Positions 13,001 through 27,300 of a stretch of DNA of 64,000 nt are shown here, piece by piece. Numbering within the stretch: position 1 is the stretch's first letter; every line of letters begins with the position of its first letter. Origin of the DNA: Vanilla planifolia. Its lineage: Eukaryota; Streptophyta; Magnoliopsida; Asparagales; Orchidaceae. Position numbers and translations under genes: made by a program. Where the stretch lies: assembly GCA_023846275.1 (NCBI GenBank), contig CM043877.1, positions 11,949,107 through 12,013,106 on the forward strand, read 5' to 3'. The notes under the pieces were generated by a model that was not told where the DNA came from, did not search any database, and saw only the letters and a list, made by a program, of their open reading frames with translations.

Positions 13001-16000
13001 AGAAACTTGACAGCAACAGAATGAACTTTGGTTAGGGTAGCACATAACTGAAGCACGACATGCATAGTTTCAGATGGCAATTGATGCCTTATACACTTGC
13101 ATAATATCCATAACAAGTGTTTTTTATCATCTCTATCCAAATCCCCAGAAATAAGGCTTAAAGGAGAAGAACAATCATTTTTCTTGCTCTCATCAATTGA
13201 AACAGGATGTTGAGTGGACTTATTCTGTTTCAATTGAACCAAATCAATGTTTTCTGCAGTCAATTTAGAGTCAAATTGCAACATGCGATCAATTGAAAGA
13301 AAACATGCTGTCACCCATTTTGGTACTTCGAAATTATGATCATCTTGCAAGGTTTGATCCCAATCTAAAAGAAGACCCAAAGATATATCTACAAAGCCTG
13401 TCTTGGATGCAATTTCTCGCGCAACAACATCTTCATGAAGAATCAAGGAAAGCACATGAAAAAGGGCAGATAATGTCATGCTGCTGGCACGAGTAGAAGT
13501 GCTGGGGCACAGTTTTATGTGATCAATCACAAAATTGAGAACTTTTGAGCGGTTTTGACCATCATTTTGAGAACAAATCATAAGAAGAAGATCACGGATG
13601 GCAAAAGCCGACGACTCCTTGACTTGTAAAAGCCTCATACTATTTGCCAATAAATCATCAACAACAGGTAGATTAACTTCTTCCTCTTCATGTTTAAGAT
13701 CATTAGCATCTGCAACTTCGACATCCTTTGAAGTTGAATCTGTGCTTCCAAGAGACATTGCAAGAGCCCGAGCAAGCTCAGCATCCTCTTGTGGTTCTTC
13801 AGGATGAGTGAAAAGCCAATCAGTTGCAATTTCAACGCTGTTGGTTCCTGCTTGTCTAAGAGCCTCTTCGGCCCTGGCCCGCGTAAAACCCATTTCTACA
13901 ATCATTTCTATGGCTGATTCATCCGGAGGAGGTCCAACAGTTCGTGCAGCAGTTCCGCTCGTGTTTCTAACATCCACACCAGACAAGACGTGTTTCATAA
14001 TAGAGATAACTGAGCCCACAAACTCCAACTTGAATTCAACAAAATGAGAATGAGTCCAGATTGGAAGTATAGCTTTCAATACTTTCGACTGCAGCACCTT
14101 GACAAATGATTCACCATCTGGTGGAAAAGAGACATTTCCACTAACCAAAGGCTGATCAAGCAACTGTTTTGTAGAAGATGATAAAATAAAAGACGACGTA
14201 GCTAGATGATCCATCAGCATGCAGTAGCTCATCAATGGCCCAAAGATCCAAGAATTGTCAGCTTCATCCTTATCTAGCCTCAGGCTTGCATCATCAGTCT
14301 CCATGGGAGAAGAAGGTGCTGGCACTCCATTGAGAGTAAAAAGTAACTGACTTGTTGCTTCAAAGGTAGTTAATATGGCCTGAATAACCCCACAGCTATA
14401 CAAGCAATTAACAACGATTGGGTTGCAGGACTCTGGCCTGTCAGTTAATACTCCATCTACAAAGTCAACTACCTTACCAAGATATCGACATTTCGTAGAT
14501 ATGGAGACATCAGACTCAGAAGGATTTACATAACCTCTGAAAGTTAAATGGTCTGACATTATTGAAGAAACTACAGTGGCAACAGACACAACCGAAGAGG
14601 GTAGAACTGCAGGGTTGTTCTCACGACGAGATGCTAATAACATTGCTTTCCCCAGCTCCATGAACAAAAGGTTGCAATGATAAGATAGAGACCGCATCAT
14701 GTCACGGCACAAAGAATAATAAGACCTTCTCTTTTCATCTTCAGTCTTACCGTCGACACTCAAATCTGAAGAATTTCCTGGATTTTGTTGCCGATTGGAG
14801 AATCGCGAAGAAAAATAATTTTCTGAGCCAGTTCGCCGTGAACCACCTGTCACACGGCCAATATCCCTGTATATACTTATAAGATCTGAGAATTGAGATT
14901 CAACACTCCAACCAGAAACCCTTCGCCGAAGCAATGGATCAAGGTACTGCCTGAAAGAACTAAATCTTTGATCATCAGATTCATTCGTGCTTGCATTTGT
15001 TTTCTGCACATCATTAGAAGATTCAGTGCTTTCAAGCTCTTTCTCTAGTTCAGAACCTTGAAGAAGAGCAACCTGCCACAGAACTTCTCTTTGAAGTCTA
15101 CCAATATCTTCTAAGACATCCTTGTTGGAATCACCAAATTCTGTTAGCAGAGTGCTTATCCAGCGGTTATCTTTAGAAGCAGCAAGGAATAGAAGAAATT
15201 CAACAACAAATAGTGAGGAAAAGCTCTCCGCATCCATAGTAGTCTGTTGTGCCAATAAAAATGAGCCAGCAACAGATCTAAACCCACCCAAGGCTCTCTT
15301 CAGATGATCCCTAAGAGAAAAACAGAAGGCACGCGCCAAAGGTACTGAATGGTGCTGAGTAAAACCCTTAAAAACAAGTGTACTGTGCAAAGCAATGGGC
15401 ATGCCTTCAGATGACTGCGTGATGCTTGGACGCAACAAAAGTTTAAGAAGGATTTCTATCCCACCCTTTTCCACAAATAAACGGCATGTTTCAGAGTTCT
15501 CCATTGTTCTGTGGACTAACACCATAACGTGAAAGATGCATAACTGAACAAACTGCTCACCACTGATTCCATCAGCATTCGGGTCCATAACACTCACTAA
15601 ATCATGCCCTTCATTTGTTTTGTCATTTGAATCTGTTTCCATGGCTGTGTTAACACCTTCCCCCGAAGAAGATTCGGAACATTTACCTTCACCAAGGGAT
15701 GCAAGTTTGGTAATTATTTCAATAATTATATCAACACCTGTACTTCTCAGCGAGGATACATGCCGTAACAACTCCTCGACTGCATTTGCTAATAGAACAA
15801 CACCTTCATTCATGGCTACCAGATACTTCCTTCTTGTGAAAGTGTCCACAAGAAACCGTAAAGCAGAACTTTCTTTTACTGCCTCTAAACCTTTATTGTT
15901 GAGGCAAATAGCACCAAGGCCAGTTGGTAGACAAGCAAGCGCTTTGGAAGCAGGTAGGACTCCTGAAACCACAGATGCCAAGAATGCCTCTGGAAGACCA

Positions 16001-19000
16001 GCATCATCAAGCATCTGAAAGCATGAAGGATCCTTGTGTATGATTTCACTCATAACAGTAACAGCTGAAAAGTATATGTCACCTCCAAATTTATTCACAT
16101 TTCGAAATATTAGAGATAAGGAGACCGACACAGAGTTATTCATGTTCTGGGACCTAGTAGGATTCCCTTGAGAGTAAGTAGCAGACCCCAGTGCTTTAAG
16201 TAACAACTTGATAAGCCTCTTTTGAGAATACAGGTAATCCTCATCATATCGTGAAGAATCACCAATGACCATAGCATTGCTATTTTCTTCATTAGTGTCA
16301 ATTACTTTATCAACCTCTATCCGCAATTTTTCAGACAACAGCTCCACTCCCCCATTATCTTTGAATACTGACACTGCCGTCGTACTATACTCCATCAACT
16401 TCTGAAGTGTTTTAACTGCTGCACAAACAAGCTGTATGTGGGATGGATCACTGTCTGATAGCAGTGGCAAGAGTGGTGGAACCATTCCAGATACTCTAAG
16501 AACACTGCTAGAGCTTGAAGAAGATAAAACATGCAGTAAAAAAAATTGAAGAAGGGCATCTACAAATAAAGGAGATGATGGATCACTGGGATTACTGAGA
16601 GAAACAATTGCTTTCTGGAGCACGCTAAGCAGAACCATCCGATTTCCTCCAACAGATATGATGCTTGAGCCACTAAAAATCCTAGCTCTTTCATGTGAAG
16701 ATGCATAAGCTGCCAGTTGTGCACCCAAGGCCAGCATTGCAAGAGCTCGTATTGTTGCTGGTATTGACTCTTCAGACCGAACAAGTCTAATTAACTCATT
16801 TGTGTATTCAGGTTCATTTGCAAAAAAGGATACCAGCTCATCATGAGCGTCATTTGACTGCACTAATACAATGAAAGCAAGAATACATATTTTGCTGTAC
16901 AGTCTACACATTCTTGGTGATCGGAATGCCCGTGCATACCTAATCCTTGTCAGCAATGAAAATCGATGTTCTGGAGGTACGCTGAATTTTTCAATGCACT
17001 CCTTCAAAATAACTAGGTCATCCTCCTTACGCATGTGCAAACCAGGAATGTTAATTACATGAAGCTTGGATTTTTTGCCTTGATAGGTTGTAGAATCTTG
17101 GGGTGCAGCCGCATTAAATTCAAAATGAAGCGTGGAACCCAAACGACACTGAATTGCATCGCATTCATTTTCCATATCTGGTGGGAAAAGACTAAATCCC
17201 TCTTGTTGGTTTCTTTCATTGGCCAAAACACAGGAATACAAACCTAAGCCTTCTTCTTTGCTTCCCCAACCTTGGGCCAGAGACAGTAGATGGCTATTCA
17301 TAGAGCCACAACTGATCAACTTCCCACTACCATGCAATTTCGATAGATTTATCTTCATTAATGAAGAAAGAGTCTCTAGAGTAGCAATAATAATGTCTGG
17401 ATCTGTTGATGCAAGCAGAAGCTTGAAATGCTAGTCCATGAAAAAAAAAGGTAAAATCTAGGATTAATCAAATGTGGACTTAATGAATTTGAAACATTGT
17501 AATTCAGAAAAATTCATAGGAAGAAAACATCTGTATAAGCTTATCTACAAGATGGAAAATATAGTTCAATACAACTAGTAACATACCTCTAGGCCATTAA
17601 ATGAGCCCTTGTTGTGGCAATTCTCCAATATTATCTGCATGACTCTCAATATATGAAGAATAGATTGTTTGGGAAATCCATCCTCCTCTATGATACAATC
17701 TGAAAGAAGGAGGTCTTTCCTAGAAGAAATATATGTCTTGAAGTATGTATCGAAGTGCATAAAAAGTGGACGCCAATGATGAAAGTTTCCCTGAAAACGT
17801 GTTTGGGTAGTTACTATTATAATTGCCTTGGTAAAGTTTGCCATTGCAAAAAAATAGGGGTAAAATATAGGAACAGAAGAAAACAGTAATTACAGACAGA
17901 CACTTGAGATTTCACTTAATTCTCAAATAGATTTATCTTCAAAAACAGGTGCATTGGCCAGCAGGTTTGGAAATTTACTTAGACGACTTTTTTCCCCTAA
18001 ATAAACGTCCTTACCCAACATCAGAGTTGTTGGTTTAGGTGTAGTGTCAACAAATGACTAGGCATCCATCGCCAAACCTCCTCCCTAGATTTTATAACCG
18101 TGCAATCATATCCCTCCAATCACCAATGATTGGCCACCACAGTCAACCACGCAACCCCTCTACCACTATCAACAACCCCGTAGAAAATTCAAAACCATTC
18201 TTCATTAGATGCCCATCTGAGAAGAGGAAGCAGGAAGTGGCAATGGGCATGTCAACTATTCTCCCTACCACACCTGTGCCTCAGCCACAACTCCAACCCC
18301 CCATTGTCATTCACCAACATCACTACATTGTTACTGCCACCACTGCATCATCAAGTGGTAGTAGGTAGTTTAGACTAAGGGTAGCCTAGGAAAAAAAAAT
18401 GGTCAAATACCTTGCAATTTTTACAAAACTTTCTTGTTCTTAAAACAAAGGAATCTCCTCAAGAACTAGGTCAAGCGCCAAACAAACATGCATATTCAAT
18501 TCATCTTTAAAAAATCAAATATTTTTCCACTTGGACTTTGAGTGAACTGTATAACATAGAAGTTCATTTTTGAACAATACAAACATATGTTGAAGGCATA
18601 ACGGGTGACAATGCAGATAGAGAGAATCAACATACAATAAAAAAAAAAATGGTAGAGCCTATTTTAGTTACATATCTGTAGTACCTTATTGTACTCCCAC
18701 CGAAAGCCCGAAAGAGGTATAGCTATATCATGCAAAGGACTCTTAATCACCCTATCAATGAAGGATTTGACTTTCGCTGGCTGCAAGAAACAAAAGGCAA
18801 CGCATCAACATACATAAATAGTTGTTAAATTGTATTTTCCATTACGCCATAAATAATTTAAACATGAAATGATTAACTTTACTCAAGCTAAAAAGTTAAA
18901 GCATCGGAAAGGAGAGGAAAATTTATGGCATTCTACATACAATTACAGCTCATAACATAAATACATTTAAGATTTAAAAAATTAAACCCTGAAATAGAAT

Positions 19001-21343
19001 CCATGTGCCTAATATCAACTATTATCGCCAGTGAAATACTTCAATAACATGAGCATAGTCACAGACCACATCATGCAAGGAGTTCAACAGTAAATTTCTG
19101 TCAAAAATTTAGAAAACTTCTTTGTTTTCTCTGAGCAAATAGAACAGTTATCCTATCCACCAAGGAACAACTACAGATTACAAAATAGTCAGCACCATGC
19201 AGAACAAATACCCATCTTTTCCTGAAAACAAGCTTTAATATAAACATGGTGAATTAGATTAATAGCTTTGAACAGCCTAGAAATCTATAATTGTACTATT
19301 TTCAGATCTTACCCTCAACAAAAACTACCCAGCATCTGAGATTTTTTTAAACAAATCATTCTGGTAACCTCTCCTATCAACACAAAGGGCATACCACTTG
19401 TGACATGATCAACACATTATGAACTGAAACCAACTACAATCTAGAAAATGTGAACCATAAAAATTTAATGAACATTATACACATCTAACAAGTATTAAAC
19501 ACATCAGCACATTTTTCCCTTGAAGGTGTTAAATAACAAATGGAAAGACCAGAATAAAATTTCTGCAAATAATTCCTTCAAAAAGCTCTACAAAGTATAC
19601 ATAATTTGACTACAGATGTTCTAGTCAAAATAAAATATAAGAAAATAAACATGTTCCTAAAAATAACAAGAGACACATGTTTCTTTGTGAGAGATTCCAC
19701 TTCCAGACCACTAAAACACAAACATTAAAGGATGAACCATTTAAATCAATAAAGAAATATCAAACAACGTTGCACTGATAAGTAAAAAAATATGAGAATC
19801 CAACAAGTTAATTTCAGGGTTGAAAGATTGCCAATAAGGCTGCAAAAGGGACACCAATACCATTATATATGCCAATAGAAACCATGCTTTCAGGAATCAA
19901 CTAAATAAGAATAGTGAGCACAATATTCTAACAGATACTACAAATCTCTACTGTAGTTGTCTTTTAATGGTAGGAAGGTTAACTTAAAACATCAGATTTG
20001 TTTAATTCTGCAACATCTATGTTATGTCAGATTAAGTTGATGCTAATCATGGGGATGAACAAAAACAAATCTAAAAATATTCCGAAAATGGCGAACAAAC
20101 CGCTACACTTTGAAAAAAATAATCTACATTTTACCTTTCAACACCAAAAAATATTCGTTATGAGATGCCAAAGAAAAATAACACATAACAAGATGAAGTT
20201 TTATTCTAGGGATTAGGCATGACAATAAATAGTTGCATTCCTCTTTTTGACATTATAATGATCCTAAGACTAATGCAAGCTACATCAAAAGCATGTCAAA
20301 ATATAATGATGAGTTCCTTCAGTTCAATGAATGGAACAAAATTCAAAAGGCAAAGATTTGTGTATGATTTGCATTATTGAAGTGCATTATTAAAACAGTA
20401 ACAGAATCTTGAATTTAAAAAGAAATGCAAACAGAAAATCATATATATAACATTTTTTCCATTGGAAACAATTTAATCAAGCCTTTTAGAAATATAACAC
20501 AAAAAAGTTGGCAAAAAAATGAATATTCTATACCTCTCATTCTACATCATTTATTAAGAAGCTAAATCAAACAGCATAGTTTACCTCATCCTCATAAACA
20601 GAGCAAAAAACCCTGACAGTACTTTTTTCTGCACAACTAATAAAAATCTAATTTGCTATTTGAAAAACAGGGACACGTTGCAATAGCAAAAATAAACTTT
20701 ACATCAACTCTCCATCCAGAAACAGATGCAGAATGATTCAATATGCAGTTTCTTTTCTATGGGAACAAGAAAGCTTGCATGCAGTGGATTTGAGAAGCAG
20801 AAAAAAGCTAAACAAAATTGTATATTATTTTAAAGTTTCCCAAAAAAAAGAAGGAAAAAAAGGAAACACGTTTATAAATAAATGAAATCAACCCCCAAAA
20901 AAAAAAAACATCCCATTTTTCTCCCTCTTTGTCTTTTGCAGTCTCAGCACAGCCCCTGTTTCAGAAGGAGATAAACAATTCCCAACAAAACTGCATGGCA
21001 CTCAATCTCTGACTTCTACAATTAAGTCGACATGCACAAGAAAGATGGTAGCTCGACAGTCACAGGCACATACCGCAGTTAAACAAACCATCACAAGTTC
21101 TCCTATAACATCCTAGATTTTATTTTATCAATTAAGCAACCCAAATGCAAGCCAAATAACAATTAAACTAAAGGACAATGGCCTAGGGTAGAACTAAAAC
21201 TTTATCAAAATACACAGCGAACGGGAAACTTCAAGCGGAGAACTCACAGGATCAGATTCCAATTTAAGTGCGGGCGATGTTGGCCGCCCAGCGGATAAGA
21301 TCTGCTGTAGGCGCAGCGGAAAGCTTGAACCAAGGCCCGCCAT
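4070..21343 (-). CDS. UPL2: giant HECT-type E3 ubiquitin-protein ligase, UPL1/UPL2 type
   Basis: Sixteen coding exons: 21343-21248, 18780-18685, 17790-17587, 17430-10920, 10745-9661, 9522-9217, 9136-8929, 8641-8370, 8297-8014, 6767-5660, 5577-5431, 5341-5261, 4955-4730, 4629-4490, 4361-4255, 4172-4070. Frames join throughout to 3657 aa, close to Arabidopsis UPL1/UPL2. The order is: N-terminal armadillo-like DUF908/DUF913 region; UBA domain near residues 1280-1320 ([20 protein letters not shown]) followed by a UIM-like helix ([14 protein letters not shown]); a Lys/Glu/Asp-rich segment; a strongly acidic block near 2146-2233; paired ubiquitin-binding motifs near 2570-2632 ([28 protein letters not shown]); and the HECT domain from about 3310 to the end. 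Catalytic Cys3624 lies in [17 protein letters not shown]. It transfers ubiquitin to substrates for proteasomal turnover; relatives are HUWE1 and Tom1. The choice between UPL1 and UPL2 is not firm. Confidence 0.96.
4173..4254 (-). other. UPL last intron, splits the catalytic cysteine codon
   Basis: The donor follows ACATG at 4255 and the acceptor ends at 4173. The cysteine codon is TG in exon 15 plus T in exon 16, so this phase-2 intron interrupts the codon of the HECT active-site cysteine (Cys3624). Frame and family match on both sides make the junction secure. Confidence 0.9.
6768..8013 (-). other. UPL intron 9 (1.25 kb)
   Basis: AT-rich intron between the exon ending in the SLLAREG motif and the exon starting with [13 protein letters not shown]. 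It contains no supported gene, and no transposon protein remnant was recognised in it. Confidence 0.8.
17791..18684 (-). other. UPL intron 2 (0.9 kb)
   Basis: Intron between the exon ending SGFRWEYNK and the exon starting [11 protein letters not shown] plus-strand open frame of 104 codons lies at 18054-18368, but its composition (Pro, Thr, His, Ser) looks like translated low-complexity DNA and I do not call it a gene. Confidence 0.8.
18781..21247 (-). other. UPL intron 1 (2.5 kb)
   Basis: Long AT-rich first coding intron between codons 32 and 33, with a GTGAGT donor after 21248 and a TTGCAG-type acceptor at 18781. No gene or recognisable mobile element was found in it. Long first introns in plants often carry expression-enhancing elements, but nothing specific is visible. 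Confidence 0.8.
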
Positions 21344-21800
21344 CTCGAACCCCCCTTCCAACTCTCCTCTGTCCTCTTCAAGCGAAAACCTACAAATAAA
21401 CGCAGGTTTAGAATAACAAAAGGCAAACTTTTAGCAACGGCACAACCGATCGAAACCCACTAAATCAGGATAAGGGCGAAGCGCTTGAATGATCGATGTT
21501 TAGGAGTAGGAAGATGAATTAGACGACCTGGGTAAAGACGATGGCGGAGCGCTGTCGCCAATCGGCGGCTACAAGAGAAATAAACATCCGAAAGCGTAGG
21601 AGGGGAGAGAGATAGAGAGAGTGGTATAGGAAAAGAACGCCGAGGGCACCCGAGCCGGAGACCAGCGATACTTATCGTGCAATCGAAGACGGTAATAAGT
21701 CGGCGACTTCAAAATCGGTGGCTGCTAGGGTGCGATCCAACCCCCTTTCTTGAAGCTCGGGGCTGCCTTTCATGAGATAGGGTTTAGGGTAACCCAGAAG
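21344..21800 (-). promoter_or_regulatory. UPL 5' UTR and core promoter region, probable 5' UTR intron acceptor at 21390
   Basis: Directly upstream of the UPL ATG the minus strand reads ATTTGTAG followed by GTTTTCGC, a good acceptor for an intron inside the 5' UTR (exon from 21389). The 300 bases beyond it are GC-richer than the flanks and contain a GA-rich tract near 21600-21625, as is common in plant leader and promoter regions. The donor of the leader intron and the transcription start cannot be fixed from sequence alone. Confidence 0.4.
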
Positions 21801-24381
21801 AAATTCCATTTAATTCGTTCAATATATATTTTTTACAGAATTTTTTTATTTTATTCAACAGCTCACTAAAAAAACTATATAATTATTAAATGCAGATATA
21901 ATTTACATTATATTATTTAATTCAATTTATTAAACTTTATTTGCTTACTAAATTTAAATTTTGCTTTTCCGAAAAATAATTACCTATCCATGAAGCATCG
22001 ATGATTGACTAATCAAGAATATAACATAAAAGAGTCCCACGACTTTTGGTCTTTCAGTACAAGTTTCAAATAAGCGTAATAATGACTCTAAGAAAAATAA
22101 AACTTTACTTATTTCCATATTTTTTTTTAAAAGAATTAAATTTATATTTAATTTTTAAGACTACTACATTAAAACGATATTTTCAAAAATATTAAAAAAA
22201 ATGTTTATAAACTACTTTTATTAAAAGGTTGCAAAATTTGAATTGACCAAAATAGATCACATTGACTTAGAAGTACAAAAGATTGGGAATCAAATTCCCT
22301 TCAATTAAACACATCATCTCCATTTATCATTAAAATATCAATATAAAAAAAAAATAGAAACTCCCAAATTCTAGATTTTTTTAATTTCATAATTAAAATT
22401 TTCCCAATTTTTCATGCTTAAAAAGAGCATTCAATAAAAGATTTAACAATTCAAAAGTACAAATCATTTGACAAATAAATATTAATATCCAAAAAGCATT
22501 CACAGAATTTCTTTCAGCTATAAGAAATAATTTTAAATTAATTAAATAAAATCACAAAACTTGCTTTAATAGCCGTAAAAGCATGCCATCCATTATTTAT
22601 ATAAAGTTCATTCACTCATTTCATAATTTATATGAATATTTTTAATTTAAGCATAATTAAACATTTATTAAATTTTACATTCATATGATTAACTTAACAG
22701 AAAATTAGCAAAATTATACATGCATATTTTTTTTTATTTATGCATGTTTTACACAACATTGGCGAACATCACACATATTACCTTTAATTGCACGCTAGTT
22801 TCCAATGCATTGCTCCAGCTGGAAAACCTATGAGAAAAAATAAATAAATAAATACACAAAAATCATTTCAAAATAGAGAAAAAAAAAAGGCATTACAATT
22901 TTTAAAAATCATTTTTAAAAAAAAAAGAAAAGTTCTCAAAAAGTTCATCTTACGTGGAATGGCGTGTGAAGGCATTTCAAGAAGGCTTTTTTTAATGTAT
23001 TACTTTAAATTTGGCTCACAGTTGATGGAAATTTTGCTTTTTGCCTTAGAGAAAAAGTAACCTCACAAAATGCATTTAATGAAAAAGGCTAAAATAGATA
23101 AATAAATAAAAAATCATTCTTTAATATTCTAAAAATAAAAAAATGTATAGAATAATTATGAATATTAAATAATAATATTATCATTAAATATACCAACTAA
23201 GAAAAGCCACAAAAGGTAGGTCACCATTGCTAGATTCTTCGTTGTAGTGTTTGTTGAATTTTGTTGATGGCTTTTCTAGTTTTCATCTCTATAATGGTCC
23301 TTCCTTTGCCCTAGGGTTGTTCATTAGATTTCTTCTAGGTCAACATGAATGTAGTGCAAAACATTGCTTTAGCCAAAAGGTATCCATAATGGTTATAAAG
23401 GTCTATGAATATGTGATGGATGCGAAAAAAATGTTGATATAATACAATTCATATGCATCAAACGAATAGAAGATTCGATTGACATGAAAAATGTTTGGCT
23501 TGAATTTGCAATGTCAATTATAAGTGTTAATTTTTCTTTATAATTTGTTAATCAACAAGCATTTAGACGTGTGAAAAGTCTCGACAATCTTCGATTTGAG
23601 GTAGATGGATCATAGTTTTCACATAGTATTGACCATAGATAACTAACATAATAAGATGAGTATTTATGAACAATGTAAATAAAGTTGAAAATAATAGAAA
23701 AAGAATATCTATGTAAACACTAACACCTCCATTTGAAGATCTATCAATCAAGCTTTAGTTATATTTGAACAAACAAAAGATTGAGTGGCCAATATGTATC
23801 AAACATTATTTGAATGCCACATGAAATATCATCAAGTAAAGACTAAACTATAGAATTTAGGGAAATTGTAAAGGCATTAGGGATGAGTGAAGATGTGGAT
23901 AATCCAGCTACAATGTGATAACCTATGCTCAACAATGTAGCAATGAATGACAGAGAGCAAGTGCAAGAGAGGATGAAGCAAAGGGAGAAGCTGAAGTGGA
24001 GAAACGACATGCCTTTAATGATGTGTAATCGAGATGTTTAAGGAAAGCAAAGTTTACCATAGTGATCTTTGCAAAAAGGGTTTGCAAGGCAAGAAGAGTT
24101 TTGGGTTTTTCTAGCATGTACATATAGTAGAATGTTAGATCAAGTCCAAGTGATCGAATGTGCTTATCACAGAGAATGATGATTGCTAGTGTACTTCACG
24201 GATACTGCACCAAGTCTGGGTTTGAACCAAGTTTTAATTCAATGATGCATTGATCAAGTTCATAGCTTAAAGCATGGAATTCATGGTAGATAGCATTCTC
24301 TTTCCAAGGTTTCATGGATATGGTTTATAATTTAAACAACAAGAAGTTTAATAATATGTACTTGCCTGTTGTTTCTGCATT
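21801..24381. other. intergenic, AT-rich
   Basis: About 2.6 kb between the UPL promoter and the stop codon of the METTL13-like gene. It is mostly A/T-rich DNA with many homopolymer runs. Short open frames (for example plus 23251-23442, minus 23563-23751 and 23929-24123) show no domain and no splice logic. The last 200-300 bases before 24381 should be the 3' UTR of the methyltransferase gene. Confidence 0.6.
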
Positions 24382-27300
24382 CTACTTCAAGCGCCTTAGT
24401 TGTTTAGCCTGCATCTCTATCTTCGGCAGTGGAAATTTCGACAACTTCTGAAGTTGATCCACTGCTTCAGCAAGATGACCTTCTTCAAAGGATGATTCCA
24501 TAGAGGAAGCAAACAGCACCTCATTGACATCTTCCTCCAGTTCCATGGAGAACAGATGGCCGAAGGCCTAGAATAAAAGATGAAAAAAGTTAGATAACTA
24601 TGAAGCTTTCAACCTGCAAGTCTTTTCATGGCATTCAAGTGCATACTGCTTCTAATCTAGAAATGACCATCTGCTTGATTGCTGGGGATCTAGAAACCAA
24701 ATTTATTATGAAGAGGCCATCCCCGGAAAGGAAATCATTCACTGAAGTAAGGAATGATTCTTCCACAAAATCTGGCGGAGGGCATGCCAAACCATGGCTA
24801 CAGAGAGAAAAAAGATGAGAATTTTTTTCATAGCATAAATTTCAACAGATAAGTAACCTGTATTACCTAAGATCAGAGCAATCTGCATCAACAATGAGAA
24901 TTTTCACAAGGTTTCCATTCTCTCCATGAGCAATGGAGTACTTGCTTTCTGTGTCTGTGCTCGAGTTTTTCTCATGGTAAGCAATGGCTTTCGAAGATGA
25001 TTCAGCAACTTTGCTTCTAATAAACTTGATCCCATCACCAATATGTACCTACAGGAAACGGGGATTAAAAAAAATGCAATCAAACAAAGAAAAGAGAATT
25101 GCTCCGGGATACAAAATGTAATTAATCAATCAATCATATTAGTTTAAATGCATAAAGCTGATCTTTATTGATCTGGAAAAGATTTCGTTTATTGTAAATT
25201 CCTATCAGTATGAATTGTCTGATGCATTCCCGCGTTTTCAAAATAAAAAAATCTCATCAACATACAATTTGTTGATTTCATATCTTTCAAGTTGGAATGA
25301 CCAAACAAATAGCCAAAAAAAGGTAAAAAGCACAGAAGAAAGTGAAGCTTTTGGCCTTGATGAACAAAGAGGAATCAAAGGTTAAGAGTTGCATCATATA
25401 AATAACTACAATGGCATCAACCTTTAAACGTTGATCCTCCTTAAAGCCGAAGTAGTCCCTGGCAACAACTACGACAACAGGATCCAACTCTATAACCTGC
25501 ACAGAAAAGAGGAAATGAGCATCGACTTCACCCTTGAGGAGTCAAGATAAGATATATAGAAGTATAACCTCAATATCTAAAAATGGCAGGGATTGATGAA
25601 GAAACATGGGAAAGAGACCAGCCCCTAAACCAACTACAGTCACATTCACCTGCAAGCAACAGTAAACAATTAATAATACAGATGAAAAAAAATAGGACAT
25701 TGACCGCAATAGAGAACCATTCCAACCATTAAAGCAGCACATTACCTTTCCTTGCAATGAAACAGCATTTCCTAATGCCGTTGCTACAAGAGAGAAGCCA
25801 GAAATGATTCCACTATGATAAGAGCTAGCCAGGGAGCCATGGTCAATTTTTATACTGTTTTGATATCCTATCAGCAGAAAGAAGAACAAGGAGAAATTAA
25901 GCTGTTGTAAGAAAAACAGATACCCCGGAATTTCGATGGCATTGACAGCATTAAAAAAAAAGAAGGCGCCTCTCAAAACATAAAACACTTTTGAGGCAAA
26001 ACTAGGGACAATTTTGTTAATGAAACAACTAATCTGGAAAGTCAATAAGAAAATATCCTCATGTAATTATCTGTGGTTTGTAGTAAAACAAGTTGCATTT
26101 TACTTCTAGTGCAGTTTTAAATTGCATGAGAAGCTTGAAATGAAAACATCCACCAGTGCATACACCTCTCCATGACTTTGTCTACAGTAAATGCATCATT
26201 CATCTATCACCATGGATCTTTTTCATGCAATGAAAATAAGCGAATCAATTAAAAGAGAATGAATTTTCTATGTGCTCCATAGCAGAGATTTTAAAAGAAA
26301 AAAAAACCACCATCACCAAAGGATCATGGTCTTCCATAATCAACATAAATAAAATCAGTGAAACTAAAATATCTAGAGGCATACAATTAATGCACAAGAC
26401 TTCAAAAGATGGATCATGTTAGCAAGATCTTCGTAAGGAGAGAGAAATAAAAAGAGAGAAAGAAGCAATCAAGCACCAAACAAAACTTCTAACAAAATCA
26501 ACTCATTTCCCTTAAACCTTACTTGACTGCACCCGTGCTTTGTCTCCTCACAAGCTACCCACAATGAAAACTTTCCATGGCATAGAAAAATGCAAAATCT
26601 ACCTCCACATATTTAACAAAAACATGGTGATAGACATAGTGGTGACATTGTCTGCTGTCCCTTATGATCATTCTTTTGAAGGATCCATCCTAAAATGGTT
26701 CTAGAATCTTCACCGTCCTTCATTACAAACTCAAAGGCATTCAAACCTGGTTTCAACAACGGCTGGTGCCTAAAGAAGCTAATTCATAACCTCTTCAGCA
26801 TCCATGAGAGAGAGAGAGAGAGAGAGAGGCAAGTCAACAAGAAAATTTCAGCAACACTTTGATGGACCGAAAGAGGGTGAGCTTGTCCAAATCAGAAAGG
26901 CCTTGATGAACACATTCTATCTTCAGAAATTTGTCAATTTTTTTCTCGTACACTCTAATTGCTTTTGAAAATGTTTGAACCACATTCAGAGGTACGTTGT
27001 ATATAAAGAAGGGTAAAAGAATGGAGAGGAGGATGCACTACCCGAAGATATGAAAACAGTGCAGTGTTAAGAAATTCTTGCCCCCAATATCATAAGTAGG
27101 TGTTTGATAAAATGGCACCCAATTACTGAAGCATTTTAGAGGCTTACACAGCATCATACTTGCATGGAAAGATTCTAGTAGCTGTTAATAAGATGCGTAA
27201 TATTGATCTCCTTGGATAAAAGATGGTGAAGAAAATCACAGTACAACCAGTATTGCAAGTACCACCGGGATACTGGGCAAGATGCAGAGGATTGCAAGAC

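Noticed and set aside
18054..18368. Plus-strand open frame of 104 codons in UPL intron 2
   Set aside because: Low-complexity composition, no domain, no splice or promoter context.
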